A stretch of 64,000 bases of DNA from Myxococcus xanthus (GCF_006402735.1 NZ_CP017174.1:2483001-2547000); one strand, 5' to 3'. Positions 38,956 through 48,328 are shown, counted from the first letter of the stretch. The notes: generated from the letters alone by a model not told the origin. Program-made: numbers and translations.

Positions 38956-39981
38956 ATGAGTCAGCAGCCAGAAGCCGTCCTTCGTGTGGAGCCGCTCGGG
39001 ATGCCGTGGCGGACCCCGGATCCATTTCTTTTTTGCGTCCACCACGACGACAAGTACCCCGTGGGGAACGAGCGCCTCGGGCCGTCCGCCTTGCTGGCGG
39101 GCCGCAACCTGGGCCAGGACTTCGATGGGCGGGATGGCTGGAACATGTATCACGGCACCGTGGTGCCCGGTTTTCCCCAGCACCCGCACCGAGGGTTCGA
39201 GACAGTCACGGTGGTGCGTAGCGGGCTGCTCGACCACGCGGATTCCCTGGGGGCGGCGGCGCGCTTCGGCGGTGGGGATGTGCAGTGGCTCACCGCGGGC
39301 GCGGGCATCAACCATTCCGAGATGTTCCCGCTGCTCCATCGCGACCAACCCAACCCGGTGGAGCTTTTTCAAATCTGGCTCAACCTGCCGCGGGCGAACA
39401 AGCTCGTGGAGCCGCACTTCTCCATGATGTGGAACCACGTCATCCCGCGGCACGTCGCCCGGGACGCGGAAGGGCGCGCCACGGAAGTCACGGTGGTGGC
39501 CGGAAGCCTGGGAGACGTGAAGGCGCCACCGCCGCCGCCCAAGTCGTGGGCCGCGCAGGCAGCGGCGGACGTGGCCATCTGGACGCTCAAGCTGGCCCCG
39601 GGCGCGCGGTGGACGCTGCCGGCGGCGGCCCGCGGCAGCAACCGGATGCTCTACTTCTTCCTCGGTTCCAGCCTGCGCGTGGCGGGGCGTGCCATTCCTC
39701 CGTCGCATGGCATCGAGCTGCGGGCGGACGTCGCGGTGGAGCTGGAGAACGGCGCGGACGAGGCGGAGTTGTTGATGTTGCAGGGCCGTCCGATTGGAGA
39801 GCCCGTCGTGCAATACGGCCCGTTCGTGATGAACTCGCGGCAGGAGATTCAGGATGCCTTCGCGGACTACCAGCGCACGGGCTTCGGGGGCTGGCCCTGG
39901 CCGGCCAATGGACCGGTCCATCCGCGAGAGGAAGGGCGCTTCGCCCGGCACGCGGATGGACGCATCGAACGTCCGGCCTGA
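38956..39981 (+). CDS. pirin-family protein
   Basis: 341 residues. Double-cupin pirin with the metal-site motif QHPHRGFETVTVVRSGLLDH near residues 74-93 and GDVQWLTAGAGINHSEMFP at about 109-127, which supply the His and Glu ligands. The second cupin (WTLKLAPGARWTLPAAA) is degenerate as usual. Pirins act as iron-dependent cofactors or quercetinases; the substrate is unknown. The Shine-Dalgarno is close (TAGGAG directly before ATG). No operon is evident. Confidence 0.93.
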   Translation: MSQQPEAVLRVEPLGMPWRTPDPFLFCVHHDDKYPVGNERLGPSALLAGRNLGQDFDGRDGWNMYHGTVVPGFPQHPHRGFETVTVVRSGLLDHADSLGAAARFGGGDVQWLTAGAGINHSEMFPLLHRDQPNPVELFQIWLNLPRANKLVEPHFSMMWNHVIPRHVARDAEGRATEVTVVAGSLGDVKAPPPPPKSWAAQAAADVAIWTLKLAPGARWTLPAAARGSNRMLYFFLGSSLRVAGRAIPPSHGIELRADVAVELENGADEAELLMLQGRPIGEPVVQYGPFVMNSRQEIQDAFADYQRTGFGGWPWPANGPVHPREEGRFARHADGRIERPA

Positions 39982-40004
39982 GGAGGAACGGCTGGCCTAT
40001 CGCA

Positions 40005-41270
40005 TCAATGGGTCTGCGGGAGTGAGGGGCCTTGGCCACACTGCGCGGTGGCGGGGGCGCGGACGGTGGCCAGGACTCCAGAGAGCAGCACGACGATGGT
40101 CCCCGCGAGCGGCACCACGAGCAGTCCCACACGCAAGCCCACGGCGTCGGCGACGAGCCCGACGAGCGGGGGCGACGCGAGGAACCCCAGGCGCATCAGC
40201 CAGCTGACGACGGTGAGCCCTGTTCCCGGTCTCAGGCCGGGCAGCTCATCGGCGCCGTGCATGGCGGCGGGGACCAGCGTGGCGACGCCGAATCCCGCGA
40301 GCGCGAAGCCCGCGATGGTGCCCGGTATCGAGGGATACAGGAGCGCCGCGCTCATGCCCACCGCCGTGGTGGCCCCGCCCGCCCGAGCGACGGCGCGCTG
40401 ACCGAACCGGTCCACCAGTCCATCGCCCAGCATCCGGCCCACGAACTGCGCGCCCACCAGGGCGACGAACCCGAACGAAGCGACGGCGGCCGTGGCGCCG
40501 AGTGTTCCGGAGAGGTAGACGGCTGCCCACGTCATGCCCGCGTCCTCGACGAGCGTGCCGCCGACGGCAATCAAGACCAGCGCGGCAATCATCAGCCAGA
40601 TGCGCCCGCGCCCCGTCGGCTGGCGCCGCGCGGGAACGCTGTCCAGGTGCGCCGCCGCAGGCTCGGGCTCGACGGTGACGATGGGCTCGGGGCCGGGGAG
40701 CGTGTAGCGCAGCGCCATCAAGGACACCCCGGCGAAGAGCAGGGCGGAGAATCCCAGATGCAGGCCCCGGTGCACGTTCAGTCCCGCAGCGAGCCCACCC
40801 ATGAGTCCGCCGACCACCGCGCCGACGCTCCAGACCGCGTGGAAGGAGTTGAGGATGGACCGGCCATAGAGCCGTTGCACCCGCAGCGCGTGGGAGTTCT
40901 GCGCCACGTCGGTGATGGCGTCCATGCCGCCCGCGAAGAAGAGCGAAACGGCGAGCACCCACCATGACGACGCGAGGCCCGCGACCAGCACGCCCAGGCT
41001 CGTCAGCAGCGTGCCGGCGACGGCGACCCGTGAGGAGCGGAAGCGGCGGATGAGCGCTCCGGCGGCGAGCCCCGCCACCATCGCGCCACTGGGGAACGCG
41101 GCGACCGCCAGCCCGTATTGAGCGTTGCTGAGGCCCAGGTCGGCTTTGATCTGCGGATAGCGCGGCAGGAGGTTGGCGAGGATGGCGCCGTTGGTGAGGA
41201 ACAGCGCCGCGACGGCCGCGCGGGCCGCCCGGTACTCGCGGGGGGCCAGTCGAGGGGAGGTGGAGGGCAT
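40005..41270 (-). CDS. MFS transporter
   Basis: 421 residues, twelve predicted helices. Starts AAVAALFLTNGAILANLLPR then YPQIKADLGLSNAQYGLAVA, typical of the MFS N-terminus; the loop 2-3 basic motif is ALIRRFRSSRVA and a DVAQNSHALRVQRLYGR segment follows. The second half carries the VDRFGQRAVARAGG loop. It lies 6 bp downstream of a TetR gene, so the pair is one operon behind a perfect palindrome. Probably a drug or metabolite efflux pump induced by its own substrate. Confidence 0.9.
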   Translation of the reverse strand: MPSTSPRLAPREYRAARAAVAALFLTNGAILANLLPRYPQIKADLGLSNAQYGLAVAAFPSGAMVAGLAAGALIRRFRSSRVAVAGTLLTSLGVLVAGLASSWWVLAVSLFFAGGMDAITDVAQNSHALRVQRLYGRSILNSFHAVWSVGAVVGGLMGGLAAGLNVHRGLHLGFSALLFAGVSLMALRYTLPGPEPIVTVEPEPAAAHLDSVPARRQPTGRGRIWLMIAALVLIAVGGTLVEDAGMTWAAVYLSGTLGATAAVASFGFVALVGAQFVGRMLGDGLVDRFGQRAVARAGGATTAVGMSAALLYPSIPGTIAGFALAGFGVATLVPAAMHGADELPGLRPGTGLTVVSWLMRLGFLASPPLVGLVADAVGLRVGLLVVPLAGTIVVLLSGVLATVRAPATAQCGQGPSLPQTH

Positions 41271-41276
41271 GGCAGG

Positions 41277-41855
41277 TCAGGGGGAGCGCGAGAGAAGGCG
41301 GCGCAGGGCGTCCCGGGTCAGGTCGCGGCTGCGTGGGGCGGGGTCGAGGCTGATGTGGATGAACAGCCCCTCAATCAAGGCGTCGAGCTCGTGCGCCATC
41401 CTGGCGTCGACGAACCGTTCCAGCACTGCGCGGCTGCGGCGCATCCAATCGTGGGTGATTTGCCGGAAAGCCCGTTGGCGCGCCGCGAGCGTGTAGAGCT
41501 CGAGCGTGAGCACGAGCTCGTCCTGGCCCGCCGCGAGGTCGTCGTGCACGATGTGGACGATGGCGGAGACCAGCGAGTCAAGGTCGGTGGCCGCGGCGAT
41601 TCGCTCGGCGAACCGCTCGCTGATGCGCTGGGCGAAGCGGCTGAACGCCTCGTGCAGCAGTTCGTCCATGCTCGTGAAGTGGTAGGTCATCGAGCCCAGG
41701 GGCACGCCCGCGCGCTCGGCGACCCGGCGGTGCGACGTGCCGGCAACGCCCCCTTCGGCGATGACCGCCAGCGCGGCATCGATGATGCGATCCCTTCGCT
41801 CGGGGTCGTGTCTACGCGTGGCCACGTGGGTCTCCGGGGATGCGGCAGGAGGCAT
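41277..41855 (-). CDS. TetR-family regulator of the adjacent MFS gene
   Basis: 192 residues from the ATG at 41855; a GTG ten codons later is possible. DNA-binding domain: RRDRIIDAALAVIAEGGVAG then TSHRRVAERAGVPLGSMTYH and FTSMDELLHEAF. It is the first gene of a two-gene operon with the MFS transporter. A perfect 22-bp palindrome starts 22 bp upstream of its start and is the obvious self-operator. Confidence 0.92.
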   Translation of the reverse strand: MPPAASPETHVATRRHDPERRDRIIDAALAVIAEGGVAGTSHRRVAERAGVPLGSMTYHFTSMDELLHEAFSRFAQRISERFAERIAAATDLDSLVSAIVHIVHDDLAAGQDELVLTLELYTLAARQRAFRQITHDWMRRSRAVLERFVDARMAHELDALIEGLFIHISLDPAPRSRDLTRDALRRLLSRSP

Positions 41856-41877
41856 GAGGCCTCAAGGTGCCGCTGGC

Positions 41878-41899
41878 GATATGTACGATCGTACATATC
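41878..41899. promoter_or_regulatory. perfect 22-bp palindromic operator for the TetR-MFS operon
   Basis: Half-site GATATGTACGA at 41878-41888 followed immediately by its exact reverse complement at 41889-41899; no mismatch and no spacer. It is strikingly AT-rich against the background and sits between the TetR start and the upstream region. Size, symmetry and position match TetR-family operators. Confidence 0.82.
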
Positions 41900-42116
41900 T
41901 CATTATTCCACCGGGCCGTGGCGCTTCCCTGGTGGGTCACCGCGCTAGCGGTTCGGGGGCCGCGGCGCGGTCTTCCCGCAGGGCGCCTTGGTGGCAGGTC
42001 GCACGCTGCCTCAGGTTGGGCCTGAGGCGGCAGCGGGCAATTCCGAATTTTCAGTCCAGAGGGCGGCACCCAGAATCAATGCGTCGCGTGCCCCTCACCC
42101 GCTCGGAGCTTCCCTC

Positions 42117-42866
42117 ATGCCATCGTCCGACAGCCTTCTGGTGACTGTTGCCGTCTTCGTGCTCGCGGGCCTGGTCAAAGGCGTGGTGGGGCTGGGCCTG
42201 CCCACCATCGCCATGGCGCTGCTGGCCCTGGTGATGCCTCCCGCCCGAGCGGCGGTCCTGCTTATCGTGCCCTCCCTGGTCACCAATGTCTGGCAACTCC
42301 GGCCCTGGTCGACCTTGGGGCCTCTGCTGCGGCGACTGGCGCCGATGCAGGTGGGCGTCTGCGCCGGCACGCTCGTCGGAGCGTGGCTGCTGGGCGCGCC
42401 CATGGGCGCGTGGGCCACGGTGTCCCTGGGCGTGGCGTTGGTGGCCTATGCGGCCTGGGGGCTCAGTGGGGCCCGACTCATGGTGGGCCCGGTGGCGGAG
42501 GCGCGCCTGGGGCCTTGGGTGGGCGCGCTCACCGGCTTCGTGACGGCGGCGACGGGCGTCTTCGTCATCCCCGCGGTGCCGTATCTGCAAGCGTTGGGCT
42601 TCGAGCGAGAGGAGCTGATTCAGGCCATGGGTATCTCGTTCACGGTGTCCACGCTGGCCCTGGCGGCGGGGCTCTATGTCAACGCCGCTGGCGTGGGGAC
42701 GCAGTTGAGCCAGTCCCTCCTGATGTTGCTGCCGGCGCTCGTCGGGATGCAGGTGGGGCAGTGGCTGCGCCAGAAGCTCTCACCCGTGCTGTTCCGGGCG
42801 TGTTTCCTGGTCAGCTTGATGCTCCTCGGAATGCACATGGTTGCCCGCGAAATGCTGGCAGGGTGA
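42117..42866 (+). CDS. TSUP (TauE/SafE) family permease
   Basis: 249 residues, seven or eight helices. VFVLAGLVKGVVGLGLPTIA near the N-terminus is the TSUP signature with the conserved Gly pattern, repeated as VGALTGFVTAATGVFVIPAV in the second half. Family members export sulfite, sulfoacetate or other organosulfur anions. No sulfur-metabolism gene is adjacent except the broken rhodanese about 2 kb away. The start at 42117 is chosen by domain onset. Confidence 0.9.
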   Translation: MPSSDSLLVTVAVFVLAGLVKGVVGLGLPTIAMALLALVMPPARAAVLLIVPSLVTNVWQLRPWSTLGPLLRRLAPMQVGVCAGTLVGAWLLGAPMGAWATVSLGVALVAYAAWGLSGARLMVGPVAEARLGPWVGALTGFVTAATGVFVIPAVPYLQALGFEREELIQAMGISFTVSTLALAAGLYVNAAGVGTQLSQSLLMLLPALVGMQVGQWLRQKLSPVLFRACFLVSLMLLGMHMVAREMLAG

Positions 42867-42992
42867 AGGTGCTGGGTCCTGGGGCTCGGACAATCGCCAT
42901 GAAAGTGTCACCGGCCGCGTAGGAAGGCGTAACCGGGCTGTCATTCACGCCCGACACCATGCTGCCTTCCGAAAGGCACCTGGGAGCGGTTC

Positions 42993-44924
42993 ATGCGATT
43001 GAAGACGGAGAAGGAAGTGCGCAGGGGTGCGCGTTCGTCGAGCCGGACGCGCTGGTTGACGGTGACGTGGATGGCGGCCAGCGTGCTGTCCGCGTGTGGT
43101 GATGACGATGACGTCGGCCCTGGCGAGCTGCCCGCGCCGCTGGACCTGACCATCCTCCACATCAACGACCACCACTCGCACCTGGCGGGCTCCAGCCTGG
43201 AGCTGAACGTGACGAACGCCGCGGGTGACACCGTGGCCGCGGAGGTTGAATCCTCGGGTTTCGCGCGTGTCTCGTCCGCGATGAAGGAGCTGGCGGCTGG
43301 CAAGGAGAACGTGATCAAGCTCCACGCGGGTGACGCCCTCACCGGCACGCTGTACTTCAACCGCGCGGGCCAGATTGGCGAGGCCGACGCCGCGATGATG
43401 AACACGGTGTGCTTCGACGCCTTCACCCTGGGCAACCACGAGTTCGACAAGGGCGACACCGAGCTGAAGAACTTCATCGACCGCCTGCATGCCGGCCAGT
43501 GCCAGACGCCCGTCATCAGCGCAAACGTCCAGTTCGGCGCGGGCTCCGCCCTGCACACCTCCAGGGCAGCCGGCTACGTGGAGCCCTTCACCGTCGTCGA
43601 ACGGGGTGGCCAGAATATTGGCCTCGTCGGCCTGACGATTGCGGGCAAGACGAAGGAGTCCTCCAGCCCGGACGTGGACACCACGTTCGAGGCCGAGGTG
43701 CCCGCCGCCCAGCGCGCCATCGATGCGCTGCGGGCCCAGGGCATCAACAAAATCATCGTGATGAGCCACATCGGGTACCAGCTCGACCGGACCATCATCC
43801 CGCAGCTGAGCGGGGTGGACGCGGTCATCGGCGGTGACTCCCACACGCTGCTGGGGCCTGCCGCCATGGAGACCTTCAACGTCGGAACGCCCGCGGGGCC
43901 CTACGCGGAGCCGCTGCGCAACCGCGACGGCGAAACGGTGTGCCTGGGGCAGGCCTGGCAGTACTCGCAGGTCGTCGGTGAGATGACCCTCCGCTTCGAC
44001 GCCGATGGCGTGGTCACCTCCTGTGGTGGCACGCCCCACGTACTCATCGGCAACCAGTTCTCCATTGATGGGACGCCCGTCTCCGAGGCCGACAACGCCG
44101 CGATGCTGGCCAGCGTGGCCACCAGCGGCTTCCTTCGGGTGACGCAGCCGGATGGCGCCGCCGCGCAGGTGCTGGCGCCGTTCCAGGGCCGGATCGACGA
44201 GTACAGCCGGACGGTGGTGGCCACGGCGGGCGACGAGCTTTGCACTCGCCGCGTGCCAGGAAACACGGAGCCGGGCCGCTCCAGCGTGAGCTGCAACGCC
44301 CTGGGCGAGGTCCACAGCCGGGGCGGCGACATCCAGCAGCTGGTGGCCCAGGCCTATCTGGAGGTGGCGAACGCGGATTACGGCGGCGCGGACATCACGC
44401 TGCAGAGCGCGGGCGGCGTGCGCCGGCCGCTGCAGGGACCGGTGACGGCGGCGGACGTCATCGAGGTGCTGCCCTTCGGCAACATGCTGTTCCGGCTGGA
44501 CGTCACTGGCATCGAGGTGAAGTCGATGATTGAGGACGGGCTGCACGCCACGTTCCGGGAGGGCGGCACCACGGGGCCCTATCCGTACACCGGCGGCCTG
44601 CGCTTCGACGTCAACGCCGCCCAGGCTCGCGGCCAGCGCGCCAGCAACCTGGAGGTGCTGGACCAGACGACGGGCCAGTGGAACGAGCTCCAGCCGACCG
44701 CCACCTATCGCCTGTTCGTGCTGAGCTTCAACGCCACGGGTGGTGACGGCTACGCGACGCTGGCCAACGTGCCCGCCGAGCGCCGCTCCGACATCGGCGT
44801 GCTCGATGCCGACGTCCTCCAGACGTACATCGACCGTCAGGCCGAGCGCGAGCCCGGCACGAACCTGCCCGTCCTGCGCAAGGTGGATGCGTCGCTCTAC
44901 AGCACGAAGTCGTTCGTCGAGTAG
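42993..44924 (+). CDS. 5'-nucleotidase / UshA-type metallophosphatase lipoprotein
   Basis: 643 residues. Signal with lipobox VLSAC near residue 35. N-terminal calcineurin-like phosphoesterase: LTILHINDHHSHLAG, VIKLHAGDALTGTLY, FTLGNHEFDKGD, IVMSHIGYQLD and VIGGDSHTLLG supply the dinuclear metal ligands. The C-terminal 5_nucleotid_C domain (LVAQAYLEVANADYGGADIT, QSAGGVRRPL, VEVLPFGNMLFRLDVTG and FNATGGDGYATL) binds the nucleotide. Together they degrade extracellular nucleotides or NAD to nucleosides and phosphate. The long middle region and size resemble NadN-like members. Confidence 0.93.
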   Translation: MRLKTEKEVRRGARSSSRTRWLTVTWMAASVLSACGDDDDVGPGELPAPLDLTILHINDHHSHLAGSSLELNVTNAAGDTVAAEVESSGFARVSSAMKELAAGKENVIKLHAGDALTGTLYFNRAGQIGEADAAMMNTVCFDAFTLGNHEFDKGDTELKNFIDRLHAGQCQTPVISANVQFGAGSALHTSRAAGYVEPFTVVERGGQNIGLVGLTIAGKTKESSSPDVDTTFEAEVPAAQRAIDALRAQGINKIIVMSHIGYQLDRTIIPQLSGVDAVIGGDSHTLLGPAAMETFNVGTPAGPYAEPLRNRDGETVCLGQAWQYSQVVGEMTLRFDADGVVTSCGGTPHVLIGNQFSIDGTPVSEADNAAMLASVATSGFLRVTQPDGAAAQVLAPFQGRIDEYSRTVVATAGDELCTRRVPGNTEPGRSSVSCNALGEVHSRGGDIQQLVAQAYLEVANADYGGADITLQSAGGVRRPLQGPVTAADVIEVLPFGNMLFRLDVTGIEVKSMIEDGLHATFREGGTTGPYPYTGGLRFDVNAAQARGQRASNLEVLDQTTGQWNELQPTATYRLFVLSFNATGGDGYATLANVPAERRSDIGVLDADVLQTYIDRQAEREPGTNLPVLRKVDASLYSTKSFVE

Positions 44925-44971
44925 CGCGTCGAAGGGACACGCCCGCCTGGCATCAGCCGGAGAAACAGTTG

Positions 44972-45002
44972 TCCCGTGGCGGACATCGCATCCGCCACGG
45001 GA
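44972..45002. terminator. 12-bp stem-loop between convergent genes
   Basis: TCCCGTGGCGGA (44972-44983) and its exact complement (44991-45002), loop 7. It lies between the 5'-nucleotidase stop and the rhodanese remnant stop. No T-run on either strand, but stability and convergent placement suit a bidirectional terminator. Confidence 0.6.
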
Positions 45003-45009
45003 TGTGCCC

Positions 45010-45400
45010 TCAAGGCGTCACTTCGAACGGTCGCTGCGGGTCCTGCGACCACTCCGTCATCGAGCCGTCGTACACCGCGACGTCGTCGCGGCCGAGCCGG
45101 GCGAGTTGAAGCGCCGCCACCGTGGCGGCGATGCCTCCGCGGCAGTGCATGACGGTTTTCTTCGCCGCGTCGAGCGCTCCGACCTTCTCGAAGAGGGGCT
45201 TCACGTCCGCGGGCTTCCGGTAGGCCCCCCGTCGCTGGGTCGATGAGGAGTCCGAAGAACACGTGCTCACTCGACGGGATGCGCCCGGCTCGCGCGTAGG
45301 TCTTTCGGCGCCCGTGGAACGTGTCGTCGTCGAGCACGTTGATGCGCGCGGCCTTGGGGGCGAGCTCCGCCACGAGTGGCGGTGTGTCACGCCGAGGCCA
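45010..45400 (-). pseudogene. truncated, frameshifted rhodanese domain
   Basis: A minus-strand frame (DTPPLVAELAPKAARINVLD, then RRKTYARAGRIPSSEHVFFG) shifts at the run of six C at 45225-45230 into AYRKPADVKPLFEKVGALDA, then TVMHCRGGIAATVAALQLAR and DDVAVYDGSMTEWSQDP. Removing one base restores one reading frame. The second part carries the catalytic Cys in HCRGGIAAT. It resembles the second domain of a thiosulfate/mercaptopyruvate sulfurtransferase; the first domain and a start codon are absent. The indel is in a homopolymer, so it could be a sequencing error, but the truncation would remain. Confidence 0.6.
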
Positions 45401-45690
45401 CCACCGCCGAGCGCCGTCCCGCCCACCGTCCGCTACCCGGCAGTCCCTTCAGGCAGGCACCAACCGGTGAACGGTCACGAAAGGTGTTCTGGCCGTGCTT
45501 TTCGTGCTCGCACGGTTTCTTGCTGGCCTGCGACGTGGCCTTGCGAAGTGGAAGGGCCGCCGCGGTAGCGGGCATGCGGGCGGCCCCTGGCTCGCGGCGC
45601 CGTGGGTGTCCTCTGCATTCCGCGGGAGGCGTGCCCACGCTCCGGAAGAACCCTGTCGGGGCGTGAGCTCCCCGCCCCCGAGGAATCTCC

Positions 45691-46668
45691 ATGAAGACAT
45701 CCATTCCGTCGCAGATGAAGGCCGCCGCCATCGACCGCTTCGGTGGGCCGGAGGTGCTTGGCATGAAGACGGTGGCCGTTCCGGCCGTGGGCGCGGGAGA
45801 GGTGCTCATCCAGGTGGAGACCGCGGGCGTCGGCAGCTGGGACGCGGCGGAGCGCGAGGGGGAAATGGAGGCGCTCAAGCCCGGCAAATCATCCTTCCCG
45901 TATGTGCTGGGGACGGACGGGGCCGGCACCATCGTGGCGGTGGGCGAAGGCGTCACGTCCCGCAAGGTGGGCGACCGGGTGTACGGCTCCGGCTTCCTCA
46001 ACGAGAAGGGCGGGTTCTTCGCCGAGTACGCGGTGGTGAAGGCCGATAATACGGCGCTCGTGCCTAAGGGCTTGAGCGCCGAACAGGCGGGCGTCCTGGC
46101 CACGGATGGAATCACGGCGCTTCAAGGCGTGCAGGACGCGCTGAACGTTCGTCAGGGCATGACGCTGCTGGTGTACGGCGCGAGCGGCGGCGTGGGCCAT
46201 CTGGCGGTGCAGCTCGCCAGGCGACTGGGAGCGCGGGTCCTGGCGGTGGCCTCGGGGCCGGACGGCGTGGAGTTGGTGAAGCGCCTGGGGGCGGAGAAGG
46301 CGGTGGACGGGCGGGGTGGTGATGACGTGGCGAAGGCGATTCGGGACTTCGCGCCGGACGGGCTCGACGCGGCGCTGGTGCTCAGGGGCGGCGAGGGCAA
46401 CGGCCCGGCGCTGCAGGCCGTGAAGAAGGGAGGTCACATCGCCTACCCGAATGGCGTCGAGCCGGAGCCACGGGCTCCCGAGGGTGTGAAGCTCACGGCC
46501 TACAATGGCGAGTCGAACGCTGACGTCCTCGCGCGCCTCAACCGGCTCATTGAAGCAGGGCCTTTCCATGTCGAAGTCTTCCAGGTGTATCGGCTGGACG
46601 ACGCGGGCCGTGCGCTCGAAGCCGCGGGCAAGCACCATCTGGGCAAGCTGGCCCTGCGCATCCACTGA
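45691..46668 (+). CDS. zinc-independent MDR NADPH:quinone oxidoreductase-like protein
   Basis: 325 residues. Medium-chain dehydrogenase fold: AAAIDRFGGPEVLGMKTVAV, the FPYVLGTDGAGTIVAVGEGV loop, the cofactor motif LLVYGASGGVGHLAVQLAR near residue 155 and the final HLGKLALRIH. The structural-zinc Cys ligands are absent, as in quinone oxidoreductases. It would use NADPH to reduce quinones or enones. AGGA precedes the ATG. Confidence 0.9.
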   Translation: MKTSIPSQMKAAAIDRFGGPEVLGMKTVAVPAVGAGEVLIQVETAGVGSWDAAEREGEMEALKPGKSSFPYVLGTDGAGTIVAVGEGVTSRKVGDRVYGSGFLNEKGGFFAEYAVVKADNTALVPKGLSAEQAGVLATDGITALQGVQDALNVRQGMTLLVYGASGGVGHLAVQLARRLGARVLAVASGPDGVELVKRLGAEKAVDGRGGDDVAKAIRDFAPDGLDAALVLRGGEGNGPALQAVKKGGHIAYPNGVEPEPRAPEGVKLTAYNGESNADVLARLNRLIEAGPFHVEVFQVYRLDDAGRALEAAGKHHLGKLALRIH

Positions 46669-46726
46669 GCCACCGCGCGCTACACCTAGTGCGCTCGGGT
46701 GGGACTCGCGGCGACGCACGAGGACT

Positions 46727-46754
46727 GCCGGGCACCCACCTTTGGATGCCCGGC
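46727..46754. terminator. stem-loop between convergent genes
   Basis: GCCGGGCA (46727-46734) and its exact complement (46747-46754), loop 12, between the MDR gene and the amidase that converge here. There is no T-run, so it is a probable but not certain terminator. Confidence 0.5.
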
Positions 46755-46790
46755 GTCACGCCTCGGGGTGTCCGCGGCTGTGCGGTGGGC

Positions 46791-47831
46791 TCAGCCCGCC
46801 AGCGCCGCGGTGATGTCGATGCCCTTGGTGATGGACTCGACCTTGATGTTCTTCCGCTTCGCGGCAGTGGCGAAGTCGAGCGTCCTCAGGTCCACCGACT
46901 GCACGGCGAGGCTGTCGTAGAAGCGGATGTTCAGGACCTTGTTCGTCAGGTCCTTGGCGACGGCCCATAGGGTGTAGTCGCAAAGCTCGTCCTTGTCCGG
47001 CTTCGCGTGCTTGCGGCTGGTTCCGTTCGGGATGTCCACCGTGTTGAGCAGGTGGAACGCGAGGGTGCAGGCCGCGGCCGCGTCTTCGGGCTGCTTGGCG
47101 GCTTGCCGGAGGTAGGCGATGCGGACGAAGCGCGAGGGCGGCGTCGAGTCGCCCGGCAGTCCGAGCATGCCGCTGCCGCAGCCATGGGGTTCGAACGTGG
47201 CGGAGCCGAGCGTCACCTGGTCGATGTCATACGCCGTCAGCTTCGCGTAGTTCTTGAGGTTCTCCAACTGGTCGGGGAAGGTCGGGTGGTTGGTCAGGAC
47301 ACCCACCGGATTGTCCTTACCTGTGTAGAGATTCACCTCTCCGTCGATGAACTCCACGACGAGGCTGTTGCCCTTCGCATCGTGGATGGGGAAGTGCAGC
47401 GGCGCGAGCTTCGACAGCCAATCGCTGTGCCAGATCTGGACCTCCTTGCGCACGAGGACGTCATACAACTCGTCCACGGTGGCGAAGTTGCCGAGCGCCC
47501 ATGTCACGAAGAACTCCGGCGCCAGGGCCTTGGACGGATCGGTTGCAGTGGGGAAGTGGGAACCGGGCATCCACAGCGCGCCAGCGGACAGTCCCTCCGA
47601 GTTCATGCCATCCGCGATGACGGTGAGATCGAAGAGCGTGGAGGTGATGCCGACGAAGCCATACTTCGACTTCCACGAGAGGCCCTTCAGATTCACCATG
47701 GACGCGGGCGACTGGAACTCCTCTCCAGGTGCGTGGACCCTCAGCATGGGGTTGAGCGGCTTACCGAATTCCATGCTGCGGCCAACGACGACGGACGAGT
47801 CCTTGGCGACGACGATGAAGTCAGTGCACAT
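46791..47831 (-). CDS. choloylglycine hydrolase / penicillin V acylase-type amidase
   Basis: 346 residues; AAGGAG seven bases before the ATG. It starts MCTDFIVVAK, so removal of Met exposes Cys2, the nucleophile of Ntn hydrolases of the linear-amide C-N hydrolase family. Conserved segments: VVVGRSMEFG, FVGITSTLFDLTVIADGMNS, VLTNHPTFPDQLENLKNY (family Asn/Tyr) and GLPGDSTPPSRFVRIAYL with the conserved Arg. There is no signal peptide. Members cleave bile salts, penicillin V or acyl-homoserine lactones. Confidence 0.9.
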   Translation of the reverse strand: MCTDFIVVAKDSSVVVGRSMEFGKPLNPMLRVHAPGEEFQSPASMVNLKGLSWKSKYGFVGITSTLFDLTVIADGMNSEGLSAGALWMPGSHFPTATDPSKALAPEFFVTWALGNFATVDELYDVLVRKEVQIWHSDWLSKLAPLHFPIHDAKGNSLVVEFIDGEVNLYTGKDNPVGVLTNHPTFPDQLENLKNYAKLTAYDIDQVTLGSATFEPHGCGSGMLGLPGDSTPPSRFVRIAYLRQAAKQPEDAAAACTLAFHLLNTVDIPNGTSRKHAKPDKDELCDYTLWAVAKDLTNKVLNIRFYDSLAVQSVDLRTLDFATAAKRKNIKVESITKGIDITAALAG

Positions 47832-47985
47832 GCGGCGGGCTCCTTGGGGAGGTGTCGGTGTTTGCCCGAGCCAAAGCACTCCGCGTGCCATGTGCTGTGC
47901 GCGCGGTGCCACCGTGTTTCCCGCTGGTTGGCGCGCGCAGCCACTCAGCGGCGCGTCCGCTGACGCGTTCCGCGGGGGGCGTGAC

Positions 47986-48252
47986 GTGTCAGGAATCCTC
48001 GTCATGGTGGGTTCGTACGACGGCAGCGGGAATCCGCTGCCCGGCTCCATTCAGGCCCGGGGGACGGCGGAGGCGCCCATCCGCTTCGGCCCCGACGATG
48101 CAACGGCGACCAAGGGCCATTGGGCGGGCTTCCAGTTCAGCAGGGATGCCGACTCCACGCTGGAGCACATCACCATCACCGCCTTCACCGAGGCCTCCCG
48201 CCAGAACGTCTTCGCCAGCAACGACGTTGGCACGCAGTGCAACAACCCGTAG
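47986..48252 (+). pseudogene. 3' fragment of a parallel beta-helix protein gene
   Basis: A frame ending in TAG at 48250-48252 reads GILVMVGSYDGSGNPLPGSI then GTAEAPIRFGPDDATATKGH and WAGFQFSRDADSTLEHITIT. This is the characteristic rung pattern of right-handed parallel beta-helix secreted proteins. Only about 88 residues remain and no signal peptide or start is visible. Such proteins are normally several hundred residues long. Confidence 0.45.
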
Positions 48253-48328
48253 GCCCCGCTGGACTGGGAAGGGGCCCCGCCGCCGCTGGAGCCGGGCGGA
48301 GGGGCCCGCCCGAGGTTAGAATCCGCGG

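Noticed and set aside
42945..44546. 533-codon minus-strand open frame
   Set aside because: It is the antisense shadow of the 5'-nucleotidase gene, which has full motifs.
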